Source: Rhynchopus euleeides (Eukaryota > Euglenozoa > Diplonemea > Diplonemida > Diplonemidae). From it: 64,000 nucleotides of DNA. A program made the translations under genes and the position numbers. Positions 54,121 to 64,000 of the stretch are shown here, piece by piece. The stretch covers positions 1,550,001-1,614,000 of the forward strand of contig OY723271.1 in assembly GCA_963210315.1 (NCBI GenBank). The letters run 5' to 3'. A model generated the notes under the pieces. It did not search any database and was not told the origin of the DNA. It was given only the letters and a program-made list of their open reading frames with translations. The stretch's first letter is position 1; each line of letters starts with the position of its first letter.

Positions 54121-56117
54121 CGAAGGCTTGCATTTCTGCTTTCTTGGTGGGTTGGGAATTCCGGTCTCTTTGTTTCCCCGAGGTTCTCACTTTCTGTCCG
54201 TCGCCGCGAAAAGCGGGAACAGTTCAAATCCTGCGTTGTGCGCACAACTCTCGGGGGGGGGGGGGGGGGGAAGAAGGGGCGTGGATTTACGATTTGCGAG
54301 AGGGGGGTTTTTTTTGTGTGTTTGGGCGTTTTGCTATTCCTTCACGCTTGGCATCATGCCATACACATGCACACTCTTCCCCTATCACAGCACTTCAGCG
54401 ACAACCTGTCGGAGTTCCCCTCCTGATGCGGCAATGCGTTGATTTCGGATCGCCGAGCCCGCAAGGGCTCGTGCTGCTTGGCAGGGGTGTTAGTCGGTCT
54501 GGCCTCTTTTTCAGGTGCCCAACAGAGGGGTGCAGGTGGTGTGGACACACGAGCCATGCTACGGCACGTTGTCTGATGGTGTGTCGCAGTGGGAAAACAA
54601 ATAATGCCAAAAGGTTTGAAGGAGTTAAATATAACCCGGATTTTATGCCATTGCCCCAGCGCTGTATGTGCCCATGCAACCAAGGGTGTGGCAAAAGATT
54701 CACTCGGGGGAGGGGTGGGGTGAGGGGCGGGTAGGTGGTGCCAGATTTCACGGTTTTTTTGTATTGTTTTTCCCGGTTCTTCTGAGGCACTCCCCTCCCC
54801 CCCCCCCCCCTCCTTTGGTCGAACCCCAGCCAACCAGAGGTGTCAGCATTGCAGGCACACTGGTGTCTCCCACCTCACCCCACCCCCCCTTCTTGTCCTG
54901 TATTTTGTTTGTTCTGATGCGTTTGACGCTTCTGCACACAAAAAAAAGAACCCCTGAAAACACACGCTTCGTTCTCAATGAAGGGTGGGGTTGGCAGTGC
55001 ATAGAGCTCAGCTGGTTGAATAGTTGTTGAACTTGCCCCGTGAACTTGTCCCCGGTGGGCCGCCAGGAGGGGAGGGGCCCTGTGTGTAAGTCACATGAGC
55101 CATCCAGGCGGGCAGGGGAACTGGGGGGCGGGAGTGGGGTGGCCCAAACCCACCATTTTTTGCCCTTGCATTGGTATCCCCCCTTCTGCCAATGCGGTGT
55201 GCAAAAGGAGAAGCTGCCTGAAAGCCTTCAAAGGGCTTCACTCTTGGGTGAACAAGGTCGGATCTGAGGTGACGCCTGCATTGCTCCTGAGTGCTCCGGC
55301 GGTGGGGTGTGTGTGGGGAGCGGGGTGGGAGGGTGGTGAGGGTGGGTTTCTGATTTTTTTACCCGCCAGAACCATACATTCGGCGTGATGCCCGGGTTGA
55401 GATACTGGGTATCACGCCCGATGCATGCAGAATCTTTTAAATGTATCAGCCGCTACTACAGGGCAACCCGAAGCAGGTCTGTCATCTCTGGGAAGTTCCC
55501 GGGAAAATCACTCTCAAAGCCTGCCTGTGATGTATAAACAAAGTTATGTGCAGCAAGACCCCCGAACGAACATCTGCGTCCTGTTGTGATGGTGTTGTGT
55601 AATCTGGTGTATTACCACAAAAGCTCTCAGGTAGGGTGAAGCCCTACCGCCCCCCTGTCGAACCTGGCTGCGATACGGGCTAGCCATCTGGTGAGTTGCC
55701 TGTCTCTTGCCTCTAAGCCTTGTCGGATGGTGGTTGTGGGAGGGCACCCAGCGCTGCGGTTGGAAGGGACAAGCAAGGCCGTTCTGCCTGCAGGTCTGCA
55801 GAGTTGAAGGCGCCTCGTCTCCGGGCCAATGCAGAATGGGGGGCTCGTATGTGTGGTCTGCACAGGGTGTGGCCATACTGGGTGTGTCAGTAGTTTACTG
55901 TCGGGAGGGCGCCCCACCCACCCTGTCTGCCTTCTCAGGTAATTTGCATCATGCATGTGGTTGTGTTTGCCACCTGTGGTGTGCCGTGCAACAGAAGGGT
56001 TTGCACTGGTCTGTTGTGTTGGATTGCCGCCACTATCACCCACCACCACGCATATGCAGGCACGGCCAGTGAAGCAACACACGCACAGCGGTGCGACACA
56101 CGGTTCGGGAGGATACG
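54121..56117. other. Spacer before the helicase gene
   Basis: No supported gene in 2 kb. It has poly-G/C runs and scattered TC-rich patches. Several CAG acceptors (for example TGCCTTCTCAG near 55939 and CATATGCAG near 56060) precede the helicase start. Confidence 0.4.
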
Positions 56118-57401
56118 ATGTCTTTGGAAGGCAGGCAGCAGGGCCAGGGGAGCTGTGCCAGTGATGGGGGCAGCAGCAGCAGCAGCAGCAGCAGCATGAT
56201 GGGCAGCAGTGCTGCAGGCAGGGAGGCGGAGGTGGATGCGGTGGAGTCGTTCGACGACATGGGGCTGGAGACGAACCTGCTGCGGGGGATCTACGCACAC
56301 GGGTTCGAGCAGCCGTCTGCGATCCAGCAGCGTGCCATCATGGCGGTGGTGCGTGGCGGGGACGTGGTTGCGCAGGCACAGTCGGGGACGGGGAAGACGG
56401 GTGCGTTCGCCGTGGGGCTGCTGCAGCGGGTGGACTTTGGGCGTGGCGGGACGCAGGCGCTGGTGCTGGAGCCGACGCGCGAGCTGGCAGCACAGTCGGC
56501 GGGGGTGGTGGAGGCGCTCGGGGCGTACCTGTGCGACGGCCCGTTCTGTGCGACCTTTGTTGGGGCGACACGGGTGTCTGTGGATGTGGCGCGTCTGCGG
56601 GGGGACGGTGGTGGCGGTGCTGGGGTGCTCGTCGGTGTGGGTACACCAGGGCGTGTGCTGCACCTGCTGCGGTGCGGGGCGCTGCGTGCGTCAGAGCTGC
56701 GTGTGCTGTGCCTGGACGAGGCGGACGAGCTGCTGTCGGAGGGGTTTGCGCAGCAGGTGTACGACATCTTCCAGCATGTGCCGCGGGACGTGCAGGTGTG
56801 CCTCTTCTCCGCGACGCTGCCTGCGGCGGTGCTGACGGTGACGCAGAAGTTCATGCGCGACCCGGTGCGGATCCTGGTGGGGCCGGAGGCGCTGACGCTG
56901 AGCGGGATCGCGCAGTTCCACGTGGCCGTGGAGGAGGGGGACAAGCTGGCGACGCTGATGGACCTGTACGGGGCTGTGTGCGTGGCACAGAGCGTCATCT
57001 TCTGCAACACCCGGCGCAAGGCGGAGTGGCTGGCGGGGGCGATGAACGCGGCGGACTTCACGGTGTCGTGCATCCACGCGGACATGCCGCAGCAGGAGCG
57101 GGAGCGCGTGATGCGCGTGTTCCGGTCCGGCTCGTCGCGCGTGCTGGTTGCGACAGACCTGCTGGCCCGCGGGATCGACGTGCAGCACGTCTCGATTGTG
57201 GTCAACTACGACGTGCCTGTGGGGGACGCGGGGCGCGAGAACTACCTGCACCGCATCGGCCGTTCCGGACGGTTCGGCCGCAAGGGCCTTGCCATCAACT
57301 TTGTGGGTGCGAAGGATGTCCCGGTGCTGCGTGATTTGCAGGCCTTCTACGGCACTGTCATTGACGAGTTGCCGATGGACTTTGCTGCGTATCTGGAGTA
57401 G
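56118..57401 (+). CDS. eIF4A-type DEAD-box RNA helicase, divergent paralog
   Basis: An ATP-dependent RNA helicase of the eIF4A subfamily, 427 residues, no intron. Order: Ser-rich N-terminal extension with a run of Ser; [19 protein letters not shown] and Q motif QPSAIQQRA (about 65-73); motif [11 protein letters not shown] (85-94); motif Ia LEPTREL; TPGRV; motif II DEAD (200-203); SAT (231-233); [33 protein letters not shown] (378-390). The match to eIF4A extends over the whole core. Departures: A to E in motif Ia (LEPTREL), GA instead of GG before the TPGR segment, and an inserted Gly-rich loop. It may be a specialised eIF4A or an eIF4AIII-like protein. The ATG at 56118 is used; an in-frame GTG lies upstream. 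Confidence 0.92.
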   Translation: MSLEGRQQGQGSCASDGGSSSSSSSSMMGSSAAGREAEVDAVESFDDMGLETNLLRGIYAHGFEQPSAIQQRAIMAVVRGGDVVAQAQSGTGKTGAFAVGLLQRVDFGRGGTQALVLEPTRELAAQSAGVVEALGAYLCDGPFCATFVGATRVSVDVARLRGDGGGGAGVLVGVGTPGRVLHLLRCGALRASELRVLCLDEADELLSEGFAQQVYDIFQHVPRDVQVCLFSATLPAAVLTVTQKFMRDPVRILVGPEALTLSGIAQFHVAVEEGDKLATLMDLYGAVCVAQSVIFCNTRRKAEWLAGAMNAADFTVSCIHADMPQQERERVMRVFRSGSSRVLVATDLLARGIDVQHVSIVVNYDVPVGDAGRENYLHRIGRSGRFGRKGLAINFVGAKDVPVLRDLQAFYGTVIDELPMDFAAYLE

Positions 57402-57667
57402 CAGCTTGTGTGGCAACCAAACAAGTTTGATTTTGTCACAGCAAAAGAGTCAATGATGTGGGAGCGTACGGCACGTGCAGTGTTGTGAGCAAACAGCCAC
57501 CTGACTCTTTCCTGATTTTCTTGAAACAGAATTTTGTTGTTTTTGCTCTTCCTCTTGCTTTTGTTGTGTTTTGAGAGTTGTGACCAGGGGCTTAGCTTGG
57601 ATTTTGGGGTTGGGGCCGAAACTCGGTCAGACTCGGTCACAGTACACACACAGTTGATTTGCCCTAC

Positions 57668-57840
57668 TCGGGCACCCGAGAGAATGTCACCCCCCCTCGG
57701 CCTCCGCTTGGGCTCCAACGGCCACCCTGTACAGAGGGGGTGACATTCTTCAACGGTTGCCCTGTGTAGCGGCTGGGAAGAATGTCACCCCCCCTCGGCC
57801 CTGGGCCCTCGAGGGGGGTGAAATTCTCTCGGGGTACCCT
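57668..57840. repeat. Nested inverted repeat with GAATGTCACCCCCC motifs
   Basis: GAGAGAATGTCACCCCCC at the left and GGGGGGTGAAATTCTCTC at the right are inverted, with two further copies of the motif in opposite orientation in between. Beyond them GGGCACCC and GGGTACCC also pair. This is probably a miniature element that landed in the hAT element. Confidence 0.65.
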
Positions 57841-58316
57841 AGGACCTCGCAAGAGTGGCTTCGGGGATACCCTGTGAATCTTCGCGACATTCCACTCCCA
57901 CAAAGAGTACATTTGCAAGGCTTTCGTTGCTCAGTTGGCGAAGCCTGGTGGAGACAAGGCGGAGGTTGGAAAACAAGCGTTCAACAGAACCAGTGCCCAG
58001 CGGAAGCATAGATGCAAGCTGGAGTAGCTTGCATGTTGCTGGGTACGTGAGAGCGAGGTTTCCCGAGGTAAACCGCTGAATAACCTCCTGCAGGTCACGC
58101 AGGCCCAACCTCCGAATCGGAACAGAAACCCGGGCACGCAGAAGGGCAGTCTTGTGGGCCTGTGCCCACTTCGGTGGGTGTGCTGGGGCATTGAAGTCCG
58201 GGCAAGGGTACGCACCAGTAATCCCCGGGAGAGGTGCCAGGTAATGGTCGGCGATGTAGCGCAGAGCCTCCTGCACCTGCGTGCCCACCATGTTGCCGGG
58301 AGACGGAATTCGAGAC
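57839..58316 (-). pseudogene. hAT transposase C-terminal fragment
   Basis: The last exon of a hAT transposase, about 158 codons, ending TAG at 57839-57841. It starts after an acceptor GTCAGCAG near 58317 and is in frame through the first ATG at 58291. It contains the hAT dimerisation motif: LTYPATCKLLQLASMLPLGTGSVERLFSNLRLV followed by RLRQLSNESLANVLFV, including the ERLFS core that the large hAT transposase at 13122 lacks. The catalytic core is missing, so it cannot transpose by itself. Confidence 0.85.
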
Positions 58317-58640
58317 TGCTGACGTTATTCTTACGCTAGCGACGAATACGGGACAGAAGGAGAATGGGGTGTTCGCGTTCGCTCGCACGCGTGCTTCACC
58401 TCCTGTGCTGCTGCACCCCAAGAAAAATCCACTTTTTCCCCAGAAATTTATACTTTTTTTTTGTTTTTTGGGCTGACCGAGTTTTTTTCCGGGTTTGGCT
58501 GAAACTCGGTCAGCTGACCGAGTTTACCCCCCCAAGCTAAGCCTCTGGTTGTGACAACACCACAGGCAACTGTGCCACCGGATATCACGCAGAACATCAA
58601 CACGCAGCAGGCGTGGGGTGTTCTCATAATCGATCGTTTG

Positions 58641-59479
58641 TTTTGCTGTTTCTTGCTTTTGCTTGACGTTGCTTGTCTTTGTCTTCTCGCTTTTCGCTTT
58701 CTAGCCCTCATCTGTCTGTCTTGCCCGTCTGCCATCCGATCTGCTGTGCTCTGCTCTGGCACCCTACACACACACGTCTCAGCGCACTGCACAGTGCACA
58801 CTGTGCACTGTGCATCACAGCAGGCAATGGCAGACACCACAACACACCGCACTCTCCCACTGCACTGCACTGAACCACCTCTCTGGACAACCCTCACCAA
58901 AACAAACATTGCAAGTGCAAGTGCATGATCCCTCCACACTTTACTTTGTCTTTGTTGCTGTTGTCGTGACGACACCCTTGCTGTTCCCTTTGCTGTGCTG
59001 CCCATGTGGACGTGCACGTGGACACCGCAGCCGCCTGGGCACGCCACTGCCCACCCCGCATGACCCGCCTTCGAGGCCGGCGCCACCACCGCCTGCACAC
59101 AGGCGGTGCTGCCGGCCGCCAGCCTCGGGCGGGCAGCGGACGGGCGGGAGGCGTGGCAGGAGGCTGCGCACCTGCCTGCCGTGCACGCACACCTAGCCGT
59201 GCGCCACGTGCTCTGACCTGCCATGCCTGCCAGCACCACCCGCCCTGCTTTCGAGAGGTGCCCCTCTGTGCGCCGCACCCTCAACCAGCGGCACCTGCTG
59301 CACGCACGCATGCGACCTGCCGCATCCTGTGACGCTACTCCCTGCACTCCTTCCCTGCACCCCATGGCCCTTGAAGACACTCTTGCCGTATGACAGAGAG
59401 CGGGTCATTCCAGTGCGCTTATTATTGGTCCACACGCATGCACACCACCACACCAGTTCTGCCCTACACACACCCGACA
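58641..59479. other. 5' flank of the cysteine protease gene
   Basis: No gene is seen. Contents: GTGCACTGTGCA-type palindromes near 58795-58812 and C/A-rich sequence before the start codon. Confidence 0.45.
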
Positions 59480-60478
59480 ATGAAGACGATGCTTGCATCA
59501 CTTGCGGCGCTGCATTGCGCAATAACGGCGTCTGCCATGTCCGAGCACGAGGTGTCGTTCAAGCTGTACAAGCAGCACTTCGGGAAGGTGTACAAGGATG
59601 CGGCGGAGGAGGCGCACCGCTTCGAGGCTTTCAAGGCGTCGCTGGCGTACATTGCGGGGTCCGGCAGCCCTGCGTCGGGGCTGACACAGTTCAGCGACAT
59701 GACGCAGGCAGAGTTCAAGAGCCAGTACGCCAACAGGCACACGCAGAAGGCGGGGGCTGCGGTGCGCCGCTGGGACGGGACGTGCTACTCGTGCAAGCGC
59801 TTCCCCGAGCTTGCGACGAAGAACTTCACCGACTTCGACTGGACGACGTACGGTGCCGTGACGGGGGTGAAGAACCAGGGGCAGTGCGGCAGCTGCTGGA
59901 GCTTCGGAACCACGGGGGACATCGAGGGGACGTGGTTCCTGGCAGGCAACTCGCTGACGCCGCTGTCGGAGCAGCAGCTGGTGTCGTGCGACAAGACGGA
60001 CGCCGGGTGCAACGGCGGGCTGCAGGAGGACGCGTTCGACTGGGTCATCAAGAACCACGGCCTGGCGGCGGAGGCGGCGTACCCCTACAAGTCGGGGACG
60101 GGCATCCGCCACACGTGTGAGACGGGGCAGACGTCGGTGGCCAACATCACCAGCTGGTACCAGGTGTCGAACGCTGTGGCGCAGGAGGCAGACATTGTGG
60201 CACAGCTGTCGAAGGTCGGCCCGGTCACGATCGGGATCGACGCCACCCCGATGCAGTCCTACAGCAGCGGGATCGACAACCCGAAGTCGTGCGGGCACAC
60301 CGCGTACAGCCTGGACCACGCCGTGCTGATTGTGGGCTACGGGTCGGAGAACGGCGTGGACTACTGGAAGATCAAGAACTCGTGGGGCACCAGCTGGGGC
60401 GAGAAGGGGTACTACCGCATTGTGCGTGGCGAGAACAAGTGCGGTGTGGCGATGGACGTGGTCCACTCTGTGGTCTGA
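59480..60478 (+). CDS. Cathepsin L-like cysteine protease (papain family)
   Basis: A secreted or lysosomal protease precursor of 332 residues. Signal peptide 1-19 (MKTMLASLAALHCAITASA); I29 inhibitory propeptide about 24-85; mature papain domain from about 115. Catalytic residues: Gln133, Cys139 in GQCGSCWSF, His280 in SLDHAVLIVGYG, Asn300 in IKNSWGTSWGEKGYY. Other family marks: LSEQQLVSCD, GCNGG and YPY. The propeptide ERFNIN pattern is only partly kept. It lacks the long C-terminal extension of trypanosomatid cruzipain-type enzymes. The start is the first ATG of the signal peptide (59480); the open frame extends upstream but without signal-like sequence. No intron is seen. Confidence 0.95.
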   Translation: MKTMLASLAALHCAITASAMSEHEVSFKLYKQHFGKVYKDAAEEAHRFEAFKASLAYIAGSGSPASGLTQFSDMTQAEFKSQYANRHTQKAGAAVRRWDGTCYSCKRFPELATKNFTDFDWTTYGAVTGVKNQGQCGSCWSFGTTGDIEGTWFLAGNSLTPLSEQQLVSCDKTDAGCNGGLQEDAFDWVIKNHGLAAEAAYPYKSGTGIRHTCETGQTSVANITSWYQVSNAVAQEADIVAQLSKVGPVTIGIDATPMQSYSSGIDNPKSCGHTAYSLDHAVLIVGYGSENGVDYWKIKNSWGTSWGEKGYYRIVRGENKCGVAMDVVHSVV

Positions 60479-61494
60479 TCCGAGTGTGTTGTTCTGTTGC
60501 TTGACAGCGGCCTGTGCCTTCTTTCTATCGACAACCCTCTTTTTTCACGTGTGCCACACAGTGCCGCTGTCCTTGTTCCTTGCTCTTTGCGTTTGTGACT
60601 GCTGCTGCACCATGCATGCGCCACCTTTGTTCTATACACAGCCCTTCCGGCTGCAACGTTCCACCACACATGAGATCATGCATGCGCATGTGTGCTGCAG
60701 GTCGCTGAGGCAAGCTGACAGTCTTCGCTGAGGACTGCACACGACCCAACATCTGCTGCAGTACACTTCACGCTGCTGACAGGCAGCACGTGCCTCCGAG
60801 GGCGACCTCCGGTGTGCCACGTCGCTGCCCTGTGCCCCCCGACACGAACCTGGCGGTGTGGGTGTGCCAACCTGCACACCTCGCACTGCCTCTGTGTCCT
60901 GCACCCCAGACGATATGACACCGCATCCCAGGACGCGGTCTTCAAGGATACACGAATCGCACGTCTCTGCCCCCCAACCCCACCCGCCACCGCATCGCCC
61001 CCACAAAACACCTCCACTTCTTGCCAGCATTGCTGCCTCCTGTGCCCACCCACCCCTTTCTGCACGGCACTCCCCACCCTCTGTGCAGTGACCTCACACG
61101 AGACTCCTGATGCAACCTCACTTCACCCGAGCCCTGCCACATCCACCCATGCATGCCCCTCTGCAGTAGAGTCCACAGAAGTGATTCTTACACACTATAC
61201 ACGAGCGAATCTCACATCCCAACCTCCACACCTCCACACTCCCCCCCCTATCCATCCCTACACACTCTTGTTCTTTTTGCCAGCCTCTTTCAGCCCACCC
61301 CCACTCCCCCTGGCCTTCTGTGTCAGTCTGCTCCAGGACTGCACTCTTGCCCTCCCGGGTCTGCATTCTTCGGTTGCGTGCGGCTGGGCATTTTCTTTTG
61401 CGCACTTTCTGCACATAACAACAGCTTTCTGTCCTCCGAACCTTTTCTTTCTCTTCCCCCACATCCCCGCCCCTCCCGTCACTCCACTTCCTAG
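60479..61494. other. Spacer between protease and small-protein genes
   Basis: No gene is recognised. A 260-codon frame on the + strand is Pro/Thr/Cys-rich and low-complexity. The last 200 bp become pyrimidine-rich, ending CCACTTCCTAG directly before the next ATG. Confidence 0.45.
61484..61494 (+). promoter_or_regulatory. Splice acceptor abutting the start codon of the small-protein gene
   Basis: A pyrimidine tract ends in TTCCTAG immediately before ATG 61495. If used for spliced-leader addition, the mRNA would have no 5' leader other than the spliced leader. Alternatively it is an internal splice site. Confidence 0.4.
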
Positions 61495-61716
61495 ATGGGG
61501 ACGTCCCACTCGAATGGGCGTCAGCAGGAAGATGGGATGGTTCAGGCTGATCCATCGCCGTCTGAGCTGGACCGTAAGGTGGAGCAGTGTATGAGCAGCA
61601 CCGGCAGCAGGCGCGAGTTGCGTCAGGTTATCCGAGGTGACAGGGCGTCGCGGTTGGTGAAGCTTGACACCATGCCGGGGAAGAAGAAGATCCAGTGCGA
61701 CGCAGGGGAGTTGTGA
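61495..61716 (+). CDS. Small protein, possible N-myristoylation site
   Basis: 73 residues, unrecognised. MGTSHSNG fits the N-myristoylation consensus (Gly2, Ser6). The middle is charged and helical (SELDRKVEQCMSSTGSRRELRQVIRG) and the C-terminus is basic with PGKKK. Such short acylated proteins often sit at flagellar or plasma membranes, but nothing here proves it. A second ATGGGGGCGTCCCACCC start-like motif at 62045 begins an unrelated 73-codon frame and is not called as a gene. Confidence 0.45.
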   Translation: MGTSHSNGRQQEDGMVQADPSPSELDRKVEQCMSSTGSRRELRQVIRGDRASRLVKLDTMPGKKKIQCDAGEL

Positions 61717-64000
61717 GGTTGAAGCGATGGGCTGCTACCGCACCCCCGTCTCCGCCCCAGCAAGGGGTGTGGCGAGAAGAATTATAAAACAAGCGCGGAG
61801 GTAAACACCGCGCCCCCGCAGCAGGAATGCGTGGGATGCGGTCTTTTCTCTTCGTGAAGAAGATCACCCTTTTTTCGGTTCCGCTTTTTACTCCTCTTTT
61901 TTTTGACTGCAACAGGGCTCCTGTCCGGATTTGGCGCACAAACAACAAACTTGTCTTTTTTTCTCCATATTTTGTAACACACACGCACACTTTCCGCAGT
62001 TTTTCAGTATTCTCAGTTCCTAGAACCCCACACACCCCCCCTGGATGGGGGCGTCCCACCCGAAAAATCGATCCGTGTGTATGGCAATGATGGCCCATGT
62101 TGTGCATCTCTCCCTCTCGATGCCGCCTGCTGCAATTTTGATCTATCTTCTCTTGGCACGGGCCGGGCAATACAAAGCTGCACGTCAAAACTGTTCACGT
62201 TTAGGGCACAGCGCCAGCAGGAACGAATTGACAGCAACGAGGCACTGCTGTGGCACACCAACCTGATAGCCCAGATGGGGATTGCTTCCCTGCCTGGGCG
62301 GCCTTCTGCAGTGCGGTAGAGGCACAGGCGTTGCCGGCACAGGTGCCCTCTCTGCTCCGAGCAGGCGAGATTCGCCGCTCGTGATTTAACTTGGTTTTGA
62401 TTCAGTTCCGTCACCCGCCACCGCCCCCCACGCCCGCCCTCTTGCCTCCCTGTGATTGCGCACTATCGCCGCACAGCGAGGCGGTGAGGTGGTGATGCAG
62501 CGGGGCGGTTGAGTGCTTTGATTTCACCTCTCCGTGAAAACAAAAAGAACGTAAATTCCTCTGCCACGCCCGTCCCACCATAATGATGTAGCAGCGATGA
62601 CAACAATGCCAAGCAGCACAGATCGTGGCTGTGTGTTATGAGAGCAGTGGTAGCGCCAGGGCTCGGTGCGACCGACACTAAACATACAGCTGAAAGTGTG
62701 TAAGCGATGGATTGTTTCGGTTATCGCCAGATTCTCACTCGGTGTGCCCTGCACTGCGGCAAGCCGTGTTAGCGTGTGTTGTGCATAAAGGCGGATGCAC
62801 CAGGCAGAAGGGAACAATAATTGGAACCGTGTCGGGCGGTGCAAACACCAGGGGTGCCTTGAGGAGAATGTCGAAGGGCCAGTATGGTATCTTCGATAGA
62901 ACCCATCGCACGGTTCTGCACTGCTGCACCCTTTTTTCCAGGTTTGGCGCACGAACAACGCCTTATCTTATTCCGATCACCAGTGGGATCCTCCTGTGTC
63001 AGTGCCAAAAAAAAGATAGCGGGTAGCGCTTTTTTTGGGGGAATAAAAGGCAAGCACCCACAAATGCTGTGGGGGTTGCATTCTTTGTTTGCCCCGCTTT
63101 GTCGCACAAACAACACCCCTATCTTTTCGTTTTGCAGTGTGTCGGGTGGCAGTACGCCCAACACCCACAGGATGGTGGCTGGATAGAAGAGTGATCGCAG
63201 CATGTCCAGCTATCTCAGTTGTTGGAACCACCAAGAATGGGAGAATCAACACATGCACACTTGCTCATTTGAAAGGCCATGGAAAGAGGGCCGGAAAGAA
63301 AGTCACAATTTGTGGGCTGGAATCACCAGCCAAAAAAAGAGAGCCGTCACCGGAGGTGGCAAATATTTCGATAAAACAAACAAACGGCTCATCCCCTCTC
63401 GCACGAGATGGGGTGAGGGGGGCTCCGAGGACCCCTCCTTGGCAACACCTTTCAGCCAAATCGTTCGACACTAATAAACAGAAACCTCCAGGAACACGGA
63501 ACACAACAGACTAACACACACTCATCAGCAGCATACCAAAGCCTTCTGGAAGGGTTTGAGCCCGCCCTCTTCTTCGGTCGGGTGGGGGCCTATAAAAGGA
63601 AACCGTCTCAATTGTTACCAAACTGGGCCATCCCCATGTCCCAGTTGAGCCCCTCACCCCCCTCTGTCTCCACACCTCGCCCCTACGTCCAGTGGTCGCG
63701 CTAAATATTGGGAAAATCACCCAAAATTTGGAAATCGGGAGCGAAAAAACGTACCTGAAAAAGGGGCTCGTTTTTGGGCGGGGAAACCGCGTTTCGTTGC
63801 ATTTCCGAGCCTCGCCCGGATCGTAGTGGGGTCATTTTGAAAAAATGGGCTTGTTTGAAGACACTCAAATTTTCCGTCCTGGTTGTCTCTACAGCATGTG
63901 ACCAGTAACACCTGGGCAAGGGGTCAGGCACCTGCTCGGAAAGCAGGTGTTGTGCTCGGAAAGCGGGAGTTCCCCACTCAGCTCAACTGCCAACAACGCC
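61717..64000. other. Terminal spacer with dispersed motifs
   Basis: No supported gene. GGCGCACAAACAACAAAC-like motifs occur at about 61930, 62947 and 63103, each followed by a short T-rich stretch; related motifs lie at 41417 and 41925. A GCCTATAAAAGG box is at about 63588-63599. The guanine-rich module core GATCGTAGTGGGGTCATTTTG is at about 63818-63838. Confidence 0.4.

Larger units (their letters stand above)
57585..58547. mobile_element. Internally deleted hAT transposon (963 bp)
   Basis: The inverted ends CAGGGGCTTAGCTTGG and CAGAGGCTTAGCTTGG (one mismatch) are flanked by a perfect 8-bp duplication GTTGTGAC (57577-57584 and 58548-58555). Both subterminal regions carry AAACTCGGTCAG motifs. 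It retains only the 3' end of the transposase gene (57839-58316, - strand) and a nested inverted-repeat block at 57668-57840. It interrupts a stem-loop repeat, which gives an independent empty-site check. Confidence 0.94.
57569..58640 (+). repeat. Dispersed stem-loop repeat, copy g, split by a hAT insertion
   Basis: The left part (TTTTGAGAGTTGTGAC, ending 57584) and right part (AACACCACAGGCAACTGTGCC onward from 58556) join into one repeat copy once the element 57585-58547 and one duplication are removed. The right part ends with the stem CAGGCGTGGGGTGTTCTC. The reconstructed order matches copy e. Confidence 0.75.

Noticed and set aside
54210..54245. tRNA-like T arm (GTTCAAATCC)
   Set aside because: No acceptor, D or anticodon stem can be drawn around it.
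60812..61594. 260-codon frame between the protease and the small-protein gene
   Set aside because: It is Pro/Thr/Cys low-complexity, lies in pyrimidine-rich leader sequence and overlaps the start of the small protein in another frame.
62045..62266. Second 73-codon gene beginning ATGGGGGCGTCCCA
   Set aside because: It resembles the start of 61495 for about 15 bases only; the rest is unrelated and not protein-like.
63585..63600. TATA box (CCTATAAAAGG)
   Set aside because: No gene follows within the window and euglenozoan protein genes rarely use such promoters; kept only as a motif in the spacer entry.

Overview
The window is nuclear DNA from a eukaryotic flagellate, most likely a euglenozoan. 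The best evidence is two copies of the paraflagellar rod protein PFR2, a lineage marker of Euglenozoa. The genes have ordinary GT-AG introns and the DNA is GC-rich with long repeat-filled spacers. Both points fit a diplonemid (Paradiplonema-like) better than a trypanosomatid, but the species assignment is inference. No tRNA, rRNA or spliced-leader RNA gene could be recognised by eye.

The probable host genes all lie on the + strand: the 3' end of one PFR2 copy (1-266), a complete five-exon PFR2 (4596-7689), a DENND11/LCHN-type DENN protein (9208-10727, two exons), an unrecognised proline-rich protein (16430-19387, three exons proposed), a polycystin-2/TRPP-like channel (32306-34933), two unrecognised proteins (47060-47728 and 48321-48779), an N-formylglutamate amidohydrolase-family protein (51223-52086), a four-helix membrane protein (53041-54120), an eIF4A-type DEAD-box helicase (56118-57401), a cathepsin L-like protease (59480-60478) and a small, possibly N-myristoylated protein (61495-61716). 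Several start codons are preceded by a good AG acceptor, as expected where mRNAs are trans-spliced.

The spacers are packed with mobile DNA, and the clear mobile-element genes are on the - strand. The main units are: a 4.8 kb hAT-type transposon (11295-16114; terminal inverted repeats, 6-bp target duplication, 861-codon transposase frame); a 3.5 kb two-gene transposon (28166-31655; TA duplication, subterminal palindromes) that looks like a divergent EnSpm/CACTA-group element; deleted or miniature hAT elements at 8237-8860, 57585-58547 and probably 45427-46744; a fold-back element with 360-bp nearly identical arms (43302-44448); a 345-bp TA-flanked miniature element in two copies (2282-2626, 37063-37407), one nested in a palindrome-rich element (1598-2668) whose second copy (44477-45168) preserves the empty site; and several smaller inverted-repeat elements.

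Other dispersed repeats are not explained by transposon ends: a GC-rich hairpin of about 60 bp (six copies), a stem-loop family of about 100 bp (seven copies, one split by a hAT insertion), a 265-bp near-identical pair, and a guanine-rich module of about 200 bp. The genes do not form one pathway. Flagellar structure (PFR2, possibly the polycystin channel) is the only hint of a shared theme.
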